NCBI RefSeq assembly: GCF_013449375.1
Contig: NZ_JACDRR010000029.1
Coordinates: forward strand, 26,325 to 90,324
DNA: 64,000 nucleotides
Direction: 5' to 3'
From: Pectobacterium sp. CFBP8739
Lineage (GTDB): Bacteria > Pseudomonadota > Gammaproteobacteria > Enterobacterales > Enterobacteriaceae
Positions 48,847 through 58,791 of this stretch are shown piece by piece. A model generated the notes under the pieces. That model saw only the letters and a program-made list of their open reading frames with translations. It was not told the DNA's origin and did no database searches. The translations under genes were made by a program, and so were the position numbers. Within the stretch, counting starts at the first letter, position 1. Each line of letters starts with the position of its first letter.

Positions 48847-50391
48847 TTAACCCGCTAAAAAGAAGCGGAACGCGGGGTTATTGGTTTCGTCATGGCATTC
48901 ATAGCCTAGCGCCTGTAGGTGCTGCTCGAATTCCCGATCGCCTGCATCCAGTTCGAACGCGGCCAACACGCGGCCAAAATCCGTGCCGTGACTGCGGTAA
49001 TGGAACAGCGATATATTCCAGTGCGTGCCCAGCGTCTGCAAAAATTTCAGTAACGCCCCCGGAGACTCTGGGAACTCAAAGCTATAAAGCCGTTCCTGGA
49101 GCGGTTTGGAAGGGCGTCCGCCGACCATATAGCGAACGTGCAGCTTCGCCATTTCATCATCGGATAAGTCCACCACTTCATAGCCGTCCGCAGACAGCTC
49201 GGCGATAATCTCCTGCCTTTCCGCATAGCCACGCGTCAGACGTACACCGACAAAAATGCAGGCGTCTTTAGCATCGGCGTAGCGATAGTTGAACTCGGTA
49301 ACGGAACGGCCGCCCAGCAGTTGGCAAAACTTCAGGAAGCTGCCTTGTTTCTCGGGAATGGTCACCGCCAACAAGGCTTCACGTTGTTCACCTAGCTCAC
49401 AGCGTTCGGAAACGTAACGTAAGCCATGGAAGTTGACGTTCGCACCGGACAGAATATGCGCCAGACGTTCACCCTGAATTTGATGCTGTTGGATGTATTT
49501 CTTCATCCCCGCCAACGCCAGCGCGCCGGACGGTTCAGCAATCGCACGGACATCCTCAAACAGATCTTTCACGGCCGCACAGATGGCGTCGCTGTCGACG
49601 GTAATCACGTCATCCAGATATTCCCGACACAGGCGGAACGTTTCATCGCCAATGCGCTTCACCGCCACGCCTTCAGCAAACAGCCCGACACGCGGCAGGT
49701 CGACCGGTTGCCCGGCATCCAGCGCCGCGCGCAGACAGGCGGAATCCTCCGCTTCCACGCCGATCACCTGAACCTGCGGCATCAGTTGTTTGATCAGCAC
49801 CGCAACACCTGCCGCCAAACCGCCGCCACCGACAGGAACAAACACGCGGTCAAGATGGGCATCCTGCTGTAGCAACTCCAGCGCCAGCGTGCCTTGACCC
49901 GCAATCACTGCTGGGTGATCGAACGGCGGCAGAAACGTCATTTTCTGCTGCTGTGACAGCTCAATGGCCTTCGCCTTAGCTTCATCAAAGTTAGCGCCGT
50001 ATAGCAGCACTTCGCCGCCAAAACCACGCACGGCATCCACCTTGATATCGGCCGTCGCCACGGGCATCACAATCAGCGATTTAATCCCCAGTTTGCTGGA
50101 AGAGAGCGCAACACCTTGCGCATGGTTACCGGCAGACGCCGTTACCACGCCGTGTGACTTCTGCTCATCACTCAGCCCCGCCATCATCGCGTACGCACCG
50201 CGCAGCTTGAAGCTGTGCACCGCGTGTCGGTCTTCACGTTTTACCAAAATGACATTACCCAGCCGCGAAGAGATCTTTTCCATCTTCTCCAACGGTGTGA
50301 CCTGCGTGACTTCATACACTGGCGAGCGCAAGATCGCCCGCAGGTACTCCGCGCCTCCCGGCGCGGCAGGAAGAGGTTGTGACACAGCCAT
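48847..50391 (-). CDS. ilvA: Biosynthetic threonine deaminase
   Basis: IlvA turns threonine into 2-oxobutyrate, the first step to isoleucine, and is feedback-inhibited by isoleucine. It has 514 residues as in E. coli. The PLP lysine lies in HSFKLRGAYAMM (about residue 62), the glycine-rich phosphate loop is VPVGGGGLAAG, and the C-terminus holds two ACT-like regulatory domains. ATG 50391 is preferred: GGGAGG lies 9 nt upstream, while ATG 50397 is too close to it. Confidence 0.97.
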   Translation of the reverse strand: MAVSQPLPAAPGGAEYLRAILRSPVYEVTQVTPLEKMEKISSRLGNVILVKREDRHAVHSFKLRGAYAMMAGLSDEQKSHGVVTASAGNHAQGVALSSSKLGIKSLIVMPVATADIKVDAVRGFGGEVLLYGANFDEAKAKAIELSQQQKMTFLPPFDHPAVIAGQGTLALELLQQDAHLDRVFVPVGGGGLAAGVAVLIKQLMPQVQVIGVEAEDSACLRAALDAGQPVDLPRVGLFAEGVAVKRIGDETFRLCREYLDDVITVDSDAICAAVKDLFEDVRAIAEPSGALALAGMKKYIQQHQIQGERLAHILSGANVNFHGLRYVSERCELGEQREALLAVTIPEKQGSFLKFCQLLGGRSVTEFNYRYADAKDACIFVGVRLTRGYAERQEIIAELSADGYEVVDLSDDEMAKLHVRYMVGGRPSKPLQERLYSFEFPESPGALLKFLQTLGTHWNISLFHYRSHGTDFGRVLAAFELDAGDREFEQHLQALGYECHDETNNPAFRFFLAG

Positions 50392-50396
50392 CAGCA

Positions 50397-52247
50397 TTAG
50401 CCTCCCAGCTTGCTTTTATCCCGCACAGCGCCTTTATCCGCGCTGGTTGCCAGGCTAGCATACGCACGCAGCGCAAAAGACACCTGACGCTCACGATTAT
50501 GTGGCGTCCAAGCCTGTTCGCCTCTCGCCTCTTCCGCTGCGCGGCGGCTTGCCAACTCAGCATCATCCAGAACCAGCGCAATGCTGCGGTTCGGAATATC
50601 AATCGCGATAGTGTCGCCGTCCTGTACCAAAGCAATGGTGCCGCCGCTGGCCGCTTCAGGAGACGCATGGCCGATAGACAGACCTGATGTACCGCCAGAG
50701 AAGCGGCCATCGGTAATCAGCGCGCAGCTTTTACCTAATCCCATCGATTTCAGGTAGGTGGTCGGATACAGCATTTCCTGCATACCCGGCCCGCCTTTCG
50801 GCCCTTCGTAGCGAATCACAACAACGTCACCCGCCACGACTTTACCGCCCAGAATGGCGTCTACCGCATCATCTTGACTTTCATAAACTTTTGCCGGACC
50901 GCGGAAGACCAAACTCCCTTCATCCACGCCTGCGGTTTTCACGATACAGCCATTCTCTGCCAGATTGCCGTACAGCACAGCCAACCCGCCATCCTGACTG
51001 TAGGCAAATTCACGGGAACGAATACAGCCTTCCTGACGATCGGTATCCAGTGAATCCCAGCGACAATCCTGAGAAAACGCTTTGGTCGTACGGATACCCG
51101 CCGGGCCGGCGGAATACATGCTTTTTACACTATCATCCTGCGTCAGCATCACATCGTAGGCTTCCAGCGTTTCCGGCAGTGTTTTGCCCAGCACGTTGTT
51201 CACTTCACGGTTCAGCAAACCTGCTCTGTCCAGCTCGCCCAAAATACCGATCACGCCGCCCGCACGGTGTACGTCTTCCATGTGGTATTTCTGGGTACTC
51301 GGCGCCACCTTACACAGGTGCGGAACCTGACGTGACAGTCTGTCAATGTCGGTCATGGTGAAGTCCACTTCACCTTCCTGCGCCGCAGCTAACAGATGCA
51401 GGACGGTATTGGTGGAACCGCCCATCGCGATATCCAGAATCATGGCGTTTTCAAATGCGGCTTTATTGGCGATGTTGCGCGGCAGCACGCTCTCATCATC
51501 CTGCTCGTAGTAACGCTTCGCCAGACCGACAATGCGTTTACCTGCGTTCAGGAACAGTTGCTTACGGTCGGCGTGCGTCGCCAACAGCGAACCGTTGCCC
51601 GGCTGAGACAGACCCAGCGCTTCGGTCAGGCAGTTCATGGAGTTAGCGGTAAACATACCGGAACAGGAACCACAGGTCGGACAGGCAGAACGTTCCACCT
51701 GTTCGCTTTGTTCATCAGAGACTTTCGGGTCTGCCCCCTGAATCATCGCATCCACCAGATCCAGCTTGATGATCTGATCGGAGAGTTTGGTTTTCCCCGC
51801 TTCCATCGGGCCGCCAGACACGAAAATCACTGGAATGTTCAGACGCAACGACGCCATTAGCATCCCTGGGGTGATTTTGTCACAGTTGGAGATACACACC
51901 ATCGCATCCGCGCAGTGGGCATTCACCATGTATTCCACCGAGTCGGCGATCAGTTCACGGGAAGGCAGAGAATAGAGCATACCGCCGTGACCCATGGCGA
52001 TGCCGTCGTCCACTGCGATCGTGTTGAATTCTTTCGCGACACCACCAGATGCTTCGATTTGCTCGGCAACCAGTTTACCTAAATCGCGCAAGTGCACATG
52101 ACCGGGCACGAATTGGGTGAAGGAGTTGACCACCGCGATAATGGGTTTACCAAAATCATTGTCGGTCATCCCAGTGGCGCGCCACAAGGCTCGGGCGCCA
52201 GCCATATTACGGCCGTGCGTGGTGGTGGCTGAACGGTACTTAGGCAT
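50397..52247 (-). CDS. ilvD: Dihydroxy-acid dehydratase
   Basis: This 616-residue Fe-S dehydratase makes 2-oxo acids for valine and isoleucine. Cluster cysteines are in [10 protein letters not shown] (about 121-130) and [18 protein letters not shown] (about 192-209). The C-terminal [11 protein letters not shown] is conserved. Its stop codon is adjacent to the ilvA ribosome binding site, indicating coupling. Confidence 0.97.
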   Translation of the reverse strand: MPKYRSATTTHGRNMAGARALWRATGMTDNDFGKPIIAVVNSFTQFVPGHVHLRDLGKLVAEQIEASGGVAKEFNTIAVDDGIAMGHGGMLYSLPSRELIADSVEYMVNAHCADAMVCISNCDKITPGMLMASLRLNIPVIFVSGGPMEAGKTKLSDQIIKLDLVDAMIQGADPKVSDEQSEQVERSACPTCGSCSGMFTANSMNCLTEALGLSQPGNGSLLATHADRKQLFLNAGKRIVGLAKRYYEQDDESVLPRNIANKAAFENAMILDIAMGGSTNTVLHLLAAAQEGEVDFTMTDIDRLSRQVPHLCKVAPSTQKYHMEDVHRAGGVIGILGELDRAGLLNREVNNVLGKTLPETLEAYDVMLTQDDSVKSMYSAGPAGIRTTKAFSQDCRWDSLDTDRQEGCIRSREFAYSQDGGLAVLYGNLAENGCIVKTAGVDEGSLVFRGPAKVYESQDDAVDAILGGKVVAGDVVVIRYEGPKGGPGMQEMLYPTTYLKSMGLGKSCALITDGRFSGGTSGLSIGHASPEAASGGTIALVQDGDTIAIDIPNRSIALVLDDAELASRRAAEEARGEQAWTPHNRERQVSFALRAYASLATSADKGAVRDKSKLGG

Positions 52248-52316
52248 GCTCTATTACTCCAAAAATTACGAATTGGGCGATGATGGAACGTATCACCGCC
52301 TGATTATCTTGATTGA

Positions 52317-53243
52317 TTACTGATTTACCGGATCCAACCAGCCCCATTTATCTTCGGTTTCGCCCGTGAAGAGGCCAAAGAACGCCTGTTGCAGAGCTTT
52401 AGTGACAGGACCGCGTTTGCCGATGCCGACCTGAATACCGTCTACGCTGCGCACAGGGGTGATTTCCGCCGCCGTACCGGACATGAACACTTCATCCGCC
52501 AGATACAGTGACTCACGGGACAGTACCTGCTCACGCACTTCATATCCCGCGTCCTTCGCCAGCTTGATGATGGCGTCACGCGTAATGCCCGGCAGCGCCG
52601 AAGAGGTAAACGGCGGCGTGAAGATAATACCGTCCTTCACTTCAAACAGGTTCTCGCCTGCACCTTCAGAAACATAGCCGTGGACATCCAGCGCGATCCC
52701 TTCCTGATAGCCGTGGCGACGTGCTTCGCTACCCACCAGCAGGGAGGACAGATAGTTACCGCCCGCTTTAGCGGCGGTTGGAATGGTATTCGCCGCGGCG
52801 CGATTCCAGGAGGACACCATGGCATCAATGCCCGCTTCCAGCGCTTCTTCACCCAGATACGCGCCCCACGGGAACGCCGCGATAATCACGTCGGTTTTAT
52901 AACCGTCTGGTGGATTCACGCCCATACCCACATCGCCAATAAACACTAGCGGACGGATATACGCGCTGGTCAAGTTATTTTTACGCAGCGTTTCACGGCA
53001 AGCTTCCATCAGTTCATCCACGCTTTGTTCGACCGGCATACGATAAATTTTTGCCGAATCACGCAGGCGCTGCATGTGCTCGCGGTGACGAAAAACTACC
53101 GGACCCTTGTGTGAATGGTAGCAACGAACGCCCTCAAACACGGAGGTACCATAATGCAAGGCGTGCGACATCACGTGTACTTTTGCTTCAGCCCATGGAA
53201 CCATCTCACCATTGAACCAAATGTAATCCGCTTTTTTTGTCAT
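52317..53243 (-). CDS. ilvE: Branched-chain amino acid aminotransferase
   Basis: This 308-residue class IV aminotransferase performs the last step of leucine, isoleucine and valine synthesis. The PLP lysine is in TAAKAGGNYLSS (about residue 159), followed by EGAGENLFEV and FMSGTAAEITPVRSVDG. It is nearly colinear with E. coli IlvE. It sits between ilvM and ilvD in the operon. Confidence 0.97.
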   Translation of the reverse strand: MTKKADYIWFNGEMVPWAEAKVHVMSHALHYGTSVFEGVRCYHSHKGPVVFRHREHMQRLRDSAKIYRMPVEQSVDELMEACRETLRKNNLTSAYIRPLVFIGDVGMGVNPPDGYKTDVIIAAFPWGAYLGEEALEAGIDAMVSSWNRAAANTIPTAAKAGGNYLSSLLVGSEARRHGYQEGIALDVHGYVSEGAGENLFEVKDGIIFTPPFTSSALPGITRDAIIKLAKDAGYEVREQVLSRESLYLADEVFMSGTAAEITPVRSVDGIQVGIGKRGPVTKALQQAFFGLFTGETEDKWGWLDPVNQ

Positions 53244-53270
53244 TCTTTTTTTCCTTACTCTTTTTATGCG

Positions 53271-53531
53271 TTAGGCGCTGATCTGCTGTGATGTCGTCAT
53301 CGGTTGAATGTCAACGCAGGCAATATCCAACAGCTTACTCAATTGTGTTGACAATAAATCCACCGAGCGATGGCTGGCAACGGTCAGCTCAATATTAATG
53401 TGATCGGCATTGGTGGTTTGCACCATATTCATCGCGCAAACTTTGAAACCGCGATGGCGGGTAACACGCAATACACGCTCCAGAACTTCGGGACGAAAGC
53501 GTGCCTGAATCGAAAGTTGATGATGTGTCAT
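53271..53531 (-). CDS. ilvM: Acetolactate synthase II small subunit
   Basis: This 86-residue ACT-domain subunit is required for AHAS II activity. It starts MTHHQLSIQARFRPEVLERVLRV at ATG 53531 with a GGAG upstream, and keeps RHRGFKVCAMNM and INIELTVASHRSVDLL. E. coli IlvM is 87 residues. It follows ilvG and precedes ilvE. Confidence 0.95.
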   Translation of the reverse strand: MTHHQLSIQARFRPEVLERVLRVTRHRGFKVCAMNMVQTTNADHINIELTVASHRSVDLLSTQLSKLLDIACVDIQPMTTSQQISA

Positions 53532-53610
53532 TCTGTTGTCTCCAGCACTTATTCTGTGTAAGTCGGCCATTATTGGGTGTTGTCGAGCCTATTGGGTTTT
53601 ATCGAGCCCA

Positions 53611-55254
53611 TTAGGTTTTATCGAGCATCGTTTCGTTACCCGCACCCGGCGGAACCAACGGCCAGACGTTTTCGTATTCATTGATCGAGACGTGCAGTAA
53701 ATAGGGTCCTTCGCTGTTAAACAGGGCATCCAACGCGACATCAATTTGATCTTTACGGGTGATGCGCTGGCCGGGGATATCAAACGCGCTTGCCAGCGTC
53801 AGGAAATCAGGGTTATCGGAGAGGTCGGTTTCACTATAGCGTTCATCAAAGAATAACTGCTGCCACTGACGTACCATACCCAACCGTTGGTTATCCAGCA
53901 GCACGATTTTCAACGGCAGCCGTTTTCGTTTTATCGTGCCCAACTCCTGAACGTTCATCATGAAAGAACCGTCGCCGGAGATGCAGATAACCATGTCGTC
54001 CGGGCGCGCAACCTGCGCACCTACCGCCGCTGGCACGCCGAAGCCCATTGTGCCGAGACCGCTGGAAGTGATGAAATTCTCAGGACGGCTGAACGTCATA
54101 TGCTGGGCAGCCCACATCTGGTGCTGGCCCACATCGGTCGTCACCACCGTGTCCGCATCCATTCGTTCAGAGATCGTTTTCAGCAGTGCAGGCGCATAAA
54201 TCGCCTGACCAGGATGGTCATAACGCCACGGGTATTCCGCTTTCATCATGGTCGCCTGCTGGCGCCACGCGCTGACGTTCAGCGGCTGTTGCAGCGCTGG
54301 TAATATCGACTTCAGATCGCCTTGCAACGCCACATTGGCATGGCGCAATTTGCTCAGCTCCGCTGGGTCAATATCCATGTGAATAACGCTGGCATGAGGC
54401 GCGAAGGCATTCAGCTTGCCGGTCACGCGGTCATCAAAACGCGCTCCGACCGCGATTAATAGATCGCACTCTTGCACAATCAGGTTCGCCGCCTTCGTGC
54501 CGTGCATACCAATCATACCGAGGTAATAGGGATGATTGGCATCCACGGCACCCAAGCCTTTCAGCGTCGAAACCGAAGGGATATCCGTTACGCTCAGGAA
54601 TTCACGCAACGCCGGAACCGCATTCGCCATACCGACCCCACCGCCAACGTACAGCACCGGTTTTTGTGCTTTCGCCAACAGGGCATATGCCTGCTCAATA
54701 TCTTGCTCGGGGAAATCAACATCGTTAGCAACAGGCGCAAAGTTCGGGGTGAAATCTCCCATCGCCAGTTGAATATCTTTAGGAATATCGACCAGAACAG
54801 GGCCAGGGCGACCGCTGTTGGCAATCGCAAACGCTTCTGCCATCACGTCCGGCAGTGATTCGAGAGACTCAACCAAGAAGCTGTGTTTCGTACAGGCCAG
54901 CGACAGCCCCAGCACGTCGATCTCCTGGAAAGCGTCGGTACCAATCAGCGCCGACCCGACCTGTCCGGTGATCGCCACTACAGGGACAGAATCCAGCAGC
55001 GCATCGGCCAAACCGGTGATCAAGTTCGTTGCACCTGGGCCAGACGTCGCAATGCAAACACCCACATTACCTGTGGAGCGGGCATACCCAATCGCCGCCA
55101 TCACCGCGCCTTGCTCGTGGCGACACAGCAGGTGTTTAACGCCGCCGTCATAAAGTGCATCATAGACGGGCATTATCGCGCCACCCGGATACCCAAAAAC
55201 GGTGTCCACTCCCTGCGCTCGCAACGCTTGTACCACCCACTGTGCTCCATTCAT
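53611..55254 (-). CDS. ilvG: Acetolactate synthase II large subunit, intact
   Basis: This 547-residue ThDP-dependent AHAS makes acetolactate and acetohydroxybutyrate. Key parts: the N-terminal [14 protein letters not shown] with the catalytic Glu in [10 protein letters not shown] (about 47), and the ThDP motif starting [12 protein letters not shown] (about 426-437). The frame is uninterrupted, unlike E. coli K-12, where ilvG carries a frameshift. AHAS II is generally valine-resistant, so this strain is predicted to keep that route. Confidence 0.97.
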   Translation of the reverse strand: MNGAQWVVQALRAQGVDTVFGYPGGAIMPVYDALYDGGVKHLLCRHEQGAVMAAIGYARSTGNVGVCIATSGPGATNLITGLADALLDSVPVVAITGQVGSALIGTDAFQEIDVLGLSLACTKHSFLVESLESLPDVMAEAFAIANSGRPGPVLVDIPKDIQLAMGDFTPNFAPVANDVDFPEQDIEQAYALLAKAQKPVLYVGGGVGMANAVPALREFLSVTDIPSVSTLKGLGAVDANHPYYLGMIGMHGTKAANLIVQECDLLIAVGARFDDRVTGKLNAFAPHASVIHMDIDPAELSKLRHANVALQGDLKSILPALQQPLNVSAWRQQATMMKAEYPWRYDHPGQAIYAPALLKTISERMDADTVVTTDVGQHQMWAAQHMTFSRPENFITSSGLGTMGFGVPAAVGAQVARPDDMVICISGDGSFMMNVQELGTIKRKRLPLKIVLLDNQRLGMVRQWQQLFFDERYSETDLSDNPDFLTLASAFDIPGQRITRKDQIDVALDALFNSEGPYLLHVSINEYENVWPLVPPGAGNETMLDKT

Positions 55255-55341
55255 AGTTATTTCCCCGACATCTTATGGGAATAACAGAATTTTATGCTAA
55301 TGTTCATTTTCTGTTCCTTTCCGTTATAGATTACGCCCAAC

Positions 55342-55374
55342 AAAAAACCCCCGACCTTTCGGTGCGGGGGTTTT
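55342..55374 (-). terminator. ilv attenuator
   Basis: On the minus strand the stem AACCCCCGCACC/GGTCGGGGGTT with loop GAAA is followed by TTTTTTG, 21 bp after the leader peptide stop and before ilvG. It is the attenuation terminator. Confidence 0.93.
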
Positions 55375-55394
55375 CTTGAATTAGGCTTTGATTT

Positions 55395-55493
55395 TTAAGC
55401 CATTCTTCGTCCAAGTGCAGCCCCGCACGGTGGGATAATAATCACCACCACGCTAATCACGACTAGGCTAATCACTAGGGATAGGGCTTTCAT
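55395..55493 (-). CDS. ilvL: ilv operon leader peptide
   Basis: This 32-codon leader begins MKALSLVISLVVISVV and ends CGAALGRRMA. Residues 4-20 contain 14 branched-chain amino acids (Leu, Ile, Val). All three Leu codons in that run are the rare CTA. Ribosome stalling here when charged Leu-, Ile- or Val-tRNA is short should prevent the attenuator hairpin from forming, as known for E. coli ilvL, which also has 32 residues. Confidence 0.95.
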   Translation of the reverse strand: MKALSLVISLVVISVVVIIIPPCGAALGRRMA

Positions 55494-55900
55494 AATAGGT
55501 TGTTCATTAATCTTCTGTCGAACGAATGCCTACAGAGTTATCACAGTCAGACATGGTATGACAACCATTTTTTTTCATCGAGCTTGGTAATAAGAACCTA
55601 TAATGCGGGAAAAAATACAACGTAATCATAAGGTAGACACGCACCAAATTATTTTCTCTCGTTGGTGTAAAAATAAGCATTGCGCGAGAAACATAGCAAG
55701 CGAATACAAACGTTGTCGATCGTCGGATAACGTAAAACGGTCAGTTCACCCGACATAATTGCGATGCGTTACGCACAAACTTTCTTCATTGCTGAAACAG
55801 AGCATTATCTTCTGAAACCGTCACGCAAGTAGGCAATGACGGGCTCTACTTCCTCACCCCGACCAGACATGATGCAAGCCATCAGCAAAGGGGAAATAGC
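55494..55900. other. ilvL/comM divergent intergenic region
   Basis: This 407-bp, AT-rich stretch must carry the ilvLGMEDA promoter (minus) and the comM promoter (plus). I could not assign -35/-10 boxes with confidence. A run of eight T (about 55568-55575) stands out. No coding sequence or RNA gene was recognised. Confidence 0.5.
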
Positions 55901-57427
55901 ATGTCATTGGCAGTTACCTACACTCGGGCAATGATTGGCGTACAAGCGCCGGACGTTTACATTGAAGTGCATATCAGCAGCGGGCTACCTGCTCTGACTC
56001 TGGTAGGCTTACCAGAAACTACCGTCAAAGAAGCGCGCGATCGCGTGCGCAGCGCACTCATCAATTGTGGGTTTACCTTTCCAGCCAAGCGCATCACGGT
56101 CAACCTTGCTCCCGCAGACCTGCCAAAAGAAGGGGGCCGCTACGATCTGCCGATTGCTCTGGCGATTCTGGCCGCATCAGAACAAATCGATGGGGAAAAG
56201 CTAAGCCGCTACGAGTTTCTGGGCGAGCTTGGCCTGTCTGGCACCTTACGTGGCGTCAATGGCGCGATTCCCGCCGCCCTAGAGGCCATCAAGTCAGGCC
56301 GCCAGCTTATCCTGCCAGATGACAACAAACGGGAGATGACGCTAATACCGCAGGGTGAGGCGCTCATGGCTGGGCATTTGTTGGACGTGTGTGCTTTTCT
56401 TAGCGGAGAAGGGGAATTGCTCAGTTGCTCCGACATCGTACCGGCTCCGCAATCAGAAGAAGATGTCCTCGACCTGAAGGATATCATCGGTCAGGATCAG
56501 GCTAAACGCGCGTTGGAAATCGCAGCGGCTGGCGGCCACAATCTGCTATTGCTGGGGCCGCCAGGAACAGGAAAAACCATGCTGGCGAGCCGATTAGGCA
56601 ATCTGATGCCGCCATTAAGCGACGAAGAAGCGCTGGAAAGCGCCGCCATCAACAGTCTCATCAACATTGATGCCACCATGACGCGTTGGCGAGCCAGACC
56701 ATTCAGAGCGCCTCACCATAGTTCTTCCATGGCGGCGCTCGTGGGAGGAGGGTCGTTGCCTAAACCGGGGGAAATTTCACTCGCCCACAACGGCGTACTG
56801 TTTCTGGATGAATTACCAGAGTTTGAGCGACGCGTCCTGGATTCCCTACGAGAGCCTCTGGAATCCGGTGAAATTATCATTTCCCGCACGCGCGCCAAAG
56901 TGTGCTACCCGGCACGCGTACAGCTCGTCGCTGCAATGAACCCCAGCCCGTCAGGGCACTATCAAGGCATTCATAACCGATTACCCGCACAGCAAATACT
57001 GCGCTATCTCAGCAAACTTTCCGGTCCCTTTTTGGATCGCTTTGACCTTTCTATCGAAGTTCCTTTGCTACCACCAGGAGTTTTATCTCAGCAACGTCAT
57101 CAGGGGGAAAGCAGCGCAACAATCCGCGAGCGCGTGCTGCTCGCACGGCAGATACAGCTGAAGCGGGCAAATAAAATCAACGCGCTGCTCACCTCACGCG
57201 AAATAGAACAACACTGTGCGTTAGAAGCGCCTGATGCGGCTTATCTGGAAGAAGTGATGAACAAACTTGGCTTATCCGTACGCGCCTGGCACCGGATATT
57301 GAAAGTCGCACGCACAATCGCAGACCTCGGCGATCGGGACAACATCGAGAGGAAACATCTTGCCGAAGCACTGAGCTATCGCAGTATGGATCGACTGCTC
57401 ATTCGGCTCCACAAAAGCCTTGAATAG
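55901..57427 (+). CDS. comM: MCM-like AAA+ helicase of transformation (ComM/YifB)
   Basis: This 508-residue magnesium-chelatase-related protein (YifB in E. coli) carries an N-terminal Lon-S5-like domain (about 20-145) and the AAA+ core. Walker A is LLGPPGTGKTMLA (about 215-227), Walker B is GVLFLDELPEF (about 298-308), and a C-terminal Mg-chelatase domain follows. ComM aids branch migration of incoming DNA during natural transformation in other species; whether this host transforms is unknown. It is next to ilvL, as in E. coli. Confidence 0.92.
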   Translation: MSLAVTYTRAMIGVQAPDVYIEVHISSGLPALTLVGLPETTVKEARDRVRSALINCGFTFPAKRITVNLAPADLPKEGGRYDLPIALAILAASEQIDGEKLSRYEFLGELGLSGTLRGVNGAIPAALEAIKSGRQLILPDDNKREMTLIPQGEALMAGHLLDVCAFLSGEGELLSCSDIVPAPQSEEDVLDLKDIIGQDQAKRALEIAAAGGHNLLLLGPPGTGKTMLASRLGNLMPPLSDEEALESAAINSLINIDATMTRWRARPFRAPHHSSSMAALVGGGSLPKPGEISLAHNGVLFLDELPEFERRVLDSLREPLESGEIIISRTRAKVCYPARVQLVAAMNPSPSGHYQGIHNRLPAQQILRYLSKLSGPFLDRFDLSIEVPLLPPGVLSQQRHQGESSATIRERVLLARQIQLKRANKINALLTSREIEQHCALEAPDAAYLEEVMNKLGLSVRAWHRILKVARTIADLGDRDNIERKHLAEALSYRSMDRLLIRLHKSLE

Positions 57428-57450
57428 CGGAAGCGTTAGATACGCTCACC

Positions 57451-57480
57451 ACAAAAGAAAATGGGGCTAACGCCCCATTC
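57451..57480. terminator. Bidirectional terminator between comM and maoP
   Basis: Stem ATGGGGC/GCCCCAT with loop TAAC; on the minus strand it is followed by TTTCTTTT, on the plus strand by TCTTAATT. It lies between converging genes. Confidence 0.75.
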
Positions 57481-57484
57481 TTAA

Positions 57485-57823
57485 TTAATCATCGCTTTCC
57501 GTGTATTCTTCCACCGCATCCATCTGCGGCTTACCGCCAGATAAGGTATGGAAGCGTTTAGGGCGACGGACACGTTCCAGATACTTGGTCCAGATTTTTT
57601 CCAGTTCCGTTTCCGCTTTACGTTCGCCGCGACACATGGCAACAAACGATGTTTCTTCCTCAGTTACTGGTTCACGTTTGCCCAAATCCAGCTCGTTAAA
57701 CGCGTAACCGTGGCGCTCCAACAGTTGTGCTTCTTTAATCGTAAAGTCGCCATGTCGGGAAAAACCACGCGGGTAGAACTTGTTATCAAAAAAACGATGA
57801 GTGGTAGAGAAGCTTTCTGCCAT
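57485..57823 (-). CDS. maoP: Ori macrodomain protein MaoP (YifE)
   Basis: A 112-residue protein that is almost identical in its core to E. coli YifE/MaoP ([42 protein letters not shown]). MaoP acts with the cis site maoS to organise the chromosome's Ori macrodomain. The ATG at 57823 ([12 protein letters not shown]) fits the family; 28 upstream in-frame residues are not conserved. It is divergent from hdfR. Confidence 0.94.
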   Translation of the reverse strand: MAESFSTTHRFFDNKFYPRGFSRHGDFTIKEAQLLERHGYAFNELDLGKREPVTEEETSFVAMCRGERKAETELEKIWTKYLERVRRPKRFHTLSGGKPQMDAVEEYTESDD

Positions 57824-57860
57824 CTTACACGCTCCTAATTCTTCTATGGTCGTGTTGTTT

Positions 57861-57877
57861 ATGGCGCGGAGTATTAG
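57861..57877. promoter_or_regulatory. Candidate maoS site
   Basis: The 17-bp segment CTAATACTCCGCGCCAT (minus strand) lies between maoP and hdfR, where E. coli has its 17-bp maoS. I believe it resembles the E. coli site, but I am working from memory, so the identity is provisional. Confidence 0.4.
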
Positions 57878-57943
57878 ATAGGCTTGACATTGTGTAAAAC
57901 AAAACATTTAAATCATTACGACAAAATTTTTTTGGAGATGGGC

Positions 57944-58771
57944 GTGGATACCGAATTACTAAAAACCTTTCTGGAAGTCAGCAGGACAAGACACTTTGGC
58001 CGAGCTGCCGAATCCCTGTATCTGACGCAGTCAGCGGTGAGTTTTCGGATTCGTCAGCTAGAGACACAGCTTGGAGCTAACCTGTTCACACGCCATCGGA
58101 ACAATATACGCCTGACCCCCGCAGGAGAACGGCTTCTGCCCTATGCGGAAAGCCTTATCGGTACCTGGCAGATCGCCAAAAAAGAGGTCGCACGCTCGCA
58201 ACAGCACAGTCTGCTTTCAGTGGGGGCTACCGCTTCGCTGTGGGAAGCCTATCTGACGCCCTGGCTACAATCGCTGTACCAACAGCGTCCGTTGCTGCAG
58301 CTAGAAGCACGCATTGCCTTACGTCATTCGCTGGTAAAACAACTCCATGAGCGTCAATTGGACCTGTTCATTACCACCGAACAACCCAAAATGGAGGAAT
58401 TGGCGAGCCAGTTGCTGGGTAATTTTTCCCTTTCGCTGTTCGCGGCAGAAGCGCATCCGCCCGGACAGGAGCTGCCCTATATAAAATTGGAGTGGGGCGC
58501 AGACTTTCATCAGCAGGAACATCGCCTCTTAGCCAGCGATCAGCTTCCCATTCTGACAACCACATCGGCCCATTTGACCCGCCAACTTCTTGAAACAACT
58601 GGCGGTTGCGCGTTTTTACCCAGTCATTGGTTACAAACCTATTCCAATCTGCGGATAGTCGGCGATAGCCAGCCCGTCGTGCGCCCGTTTTATGCCGTTT
58701 GGTTACAAAACAGCGATCAGCAGACGATGATTCGTCAATTGCTGAAAACATCGATTTTAATGAATGCATGA
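57944..58771 (+). CDS. hdfR: LysR-family regulator HdfR
   Basis: A 275-residue LysR protein with the E. coli HdfR N-terminus ([24 protein letters not shown], helix-turn-helix within 1-60). In E. coli HdfR represses flhDC, and hence flagella, and regulates glt. The start is a GTG at 57944: TTGGAG lies 6 nt upstream, whereas ATG 57938 would abut the ribosome binding site. It is convergent with yjfF. Confidence 0.93.
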   Translation: MDTELLKTFLEVSRTRHFGRAAESLYLTQSAVSFRIRQLETQLGANLFTRHRNNIRLTPAGERLLPYAESLIGTWQIAKKEVARSQQHSLLSVGATASLWEAYLTPWLQSLYQQRPLLQLEARIALRHSLVKQLHERQLDLFITTEQPKMEELASQLLGNFSLSLFAAEAHPPGQELPYIKLEWGADFHQQEHRLLASDQLPILTTTSAHLTRQLLETTGGCAFLPSHWLQTYSNLRIVGDSQPVVRPFYAVWLQNSDQQTMIRQLLKTSILMNA

Positions 58772-58791
58772 CCCATCCAGCTCATAGGCTC

